Shown here piece by piece: positions 62,927 to 64,000 of a DNA stretch of 64,000 nucleotides. Both the position numbers and the translations under genes were made by a program. The notes beneath the pieces were generated by a model, which did no database searches, was not told where the DNA came from, and was given only the letters and a program-made list of their open reading frames with translations. Source of the DNA: Geminicoccaceae bacterium (GTDB lineage: Bacteria; Pseudomonadota; Alphaproteobacteria; Geminicoccales; Geminicoccaceae); NCBI GenBank assembly GCA_028285265.1, contig JANQPX010000001.1, forward strand, positions 186,001 through 250,000, in the 5' to 3' direction. Position 1 is the first letter of the stretch. Every line of letters begins with the position of its first letter.

Positions 62927-64000
62927 ATGGTCACTTATGACTATGAAATCATCGTTCTGGGTGATTTCCGCGAGACATCCTTTCGTCATACGACAGTTGC
63001 GGATCAGATCAAAGCGCTAGCGCTCGCCGGCTATCAAATCGGTCTGCTACAACTCTCAGGCGATCGGCAACATCGGTCGATACGAATCCATAGTGACATT
63101 GATTCGTTGATGAGCATCGGGGCCGTGATTCGGCTCGACCCCAACCGATTATATAAGGCTAGGCTTGCTATTGCTACCGATCCAAGGTGCTTCATTAACA
63201 AGCCCAGACGGTTTTTGAGATTAGAGGCGTTCACGAACATCGTGCTGGTTTCTGCGGGGCCGACATCAATCACAGGTCGCAAGCTTTATGATTGGGTCCA
63301 GGTGAAGAGCAATGCTGAGGATGTCCTTGGTCAGCACATCATCTGGGCGCCCAGCGGTCCCAACATTCGCACTCTCATGCAGCGTCTCACACCGCAACCT
63401 CAGCTCAGCGATGTCGATTGGGCTCCTTCAATCAATCCAGATGACTGGCAAATGGAGCGCATCGAATTCTGTTCAAACCGACCGGTTCTTGGCCAATCTG
63501 GACCTTCTCTTGAGGAAGCTTGGCCAAATCGGGCTGACGAGATTTTGTCGCTCTACCCAGATGATCCCGGGGTCTTGGTGCGAATTTTGAACGGTGGGGC
63601 GATCCTTGGCGATCAGGTAACCCCATTTCCACGCAACTGGGATGTCTTAAGCTCAAGCGCTCTGGGCGAACGTGACTTCCTGTCGACAATCGACTTCTTC
63701 GTTTACGGCCAACATTCCGATGGGTTCGGCACGGTCGATGCGTCTCTCCTACGAGCCATGGCAAGTGGCGCTGTCGCTATTTTGCCGCCAGCTTTTGAAG
63801 CCCATTTTGGCGATGCTGCCATCTACTGCTCCCCCCACGAAGTCCGGTTTCACGCTCAGCAGTTGTACAATGACCCCGCACGCTATCGCTCATTGAGCCA
63901 GGCTGGTATCAATATCGTTCGACAAAAGTTTAGCGATCAAGCACTTAACAGCCGCGTCCGTCAGTTGGTCGGCAACGAGGATGGGCAAGCTGGCGACAGC
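62927..64000 (+). CDS. glycosyltransferase-like protein, 3' truncated by the window edge
   Basis: An open frame from ATG 62927 runs in phase to the last base (358 codons). It starts MVTYDYEIIVLGDFRETSFR. The C-terminal part, DGFGTVDASLLRAMASGAVA followed by LYNDPARYRSLSQAG, has the shape of a GT-B donor-binding region (EAMASGxxV-like), where the usual Glu-rich E-x7-E motif reads as D. The N-terminal half carries Rossmann-like hydrophobic stretches. Probably a polysaccharide glycosyltransferase; the acceptor is unknown. Confidence 0.6.
   Translation, partial: MVTYDYEIIVLGDFRETSFRHTTVADQIKALALAGYQIGLLQLSGDRQHRSIRIHSDIDSLMSIGAVIRLDPNRLYKARLAIATDPRCFINKPRRFLRLEAFTNIVLVSAGPTSITGRKLYDWVQVKSNAEDVLGQHIIWAPSGPNIRTLMQRLTPQPQLSDVDWAPSINPDDWQMERIEFCSNRPVLGQSGPSLEEAWPNRADEILSLYPDDPGVLVRILNGGAILGDQVTPFPRNWDVLSSSALGERDFLSTIDFFVYGQHSDGFGTVDASLLRAMASGAVAILPPAFEAHFGDAAIYCSPHEVRFHAQQLYNDPARYRSLSQAGINIVRQKFSDQALNSRVRQLVGNEDGQAGDS

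Noticed and set aside
1..64000. tRNA genes, CRISPR arrays, insertion sequences and prophage genes
   Set aside because: No cloverleaf, regular repeat-spacer pattern, transposase or terminal inverted repeat was recognised by reading; a tRNAscan or repeat search could still find something missed.

Overview
This 64 kb window looks like chromosome of an alphaproteobacterium with mid-range GC (mid-50s by eye). The evidence is the block serS-surE-NlpD-like peptidase-DUF815 ATPase-yajC-secD-secF-Mth938-phytoene-synthase-like gene, the small PF13769-type gene, a Bmt-type homocysteine methyltransferase and the S24/XRE regulator, all of which resemble alphaproteobacterial families. I cannot place it below class. 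I saw no rRNA, tRNA, insertion sequence, prophage or CRISPR array. The window is cut at both ends: a peptide-type ABC binding protein on the left and a glycosyltransferase-like gene on the right.

Layout: 1-3.7 kb holds the truncated binding protein, a SprA-like protein, a DsbA-like thioredoxin and an amidase. 3.8-10.4 kb is a tight seven-gene MoxR/Bat operon (AAA ATPase, DUF58, DUF4381, two vWA proteins, TPR protein, BatD-like). 10.3-13.0 kb carries an acetyltransferase, an aspartoacylase-family enzyme and an ArgE-like deacylase. 13.2-17.6 kb has an HtrA-like protein without its triad, an NDUFAF6-like protein, a membrane adenylate cyclase and Fe-SOD. 17.7-25.6 kb is the Sec/serS housekeeping block. 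26-31 kb is catabolic: an amidohydrolase, then a PaaK-like CoA ligase, MmgE/PrpD and GNAT operon. 31.5-34.9 kb is the DNA-ligase-associated helicase/PdeM pair. 35.0-38.4 kb is an FAD oxidoreductase-DUF1365-Cfa-like methyltransferase operon behind a plausible RpoE/ChrR-type promoter, resembling the furan/modified fatty acid genes of Rhodobacter.

38.5-45.3 kb is the most unusual region. One minus-strand unit encodes a coiled-coil protein, a membrane protein that joins a longin/roadblock-like cytoplasmic domain to a periplasmic OmpA domain, a Rab-like GTPase, a soluble histidine kinase and a LuxO-like sigma-54 response regulator. It is followed, behind a near-consensus sigma-54 promoter, by a degenerate GGDEF-EAL protein. 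I read this as an envelope-anchored small-GTPase signalling module feeding a two-component/sigma-54 output.

45.4-53.7 kb is minus-strand metabolism: a CoA-transferase, enoyl-CoA hydratase and aminotransferase, then a sugar/AI-2-type ABC importer in lsrACDB order. 53.8-58.0 kb is a cobalamin/methionine island: a stand-alone homocysteine methyltransferase, cobA, cobT, a stand-alone MetH reactivation domain and the small PF13769-type protein, which together suggest a split B12-dependent methionine synthase whose corrinoid subunit lies elsewhere. 58.2-64.0 kb has an S24/XRE regulator without its catalytic dyad, an AT-rich 0.9 kb gap, AMP nucleosidase, a small secreted protein and two divergent polysaccharide-type genes.

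A recurring theme is family members that have lost catalytic residues (SprA-like, HtrA-like, S24, vWA, LytM, GGDEF-EAL). All functional calls rest on reading motifs by eye; no database search was possible.
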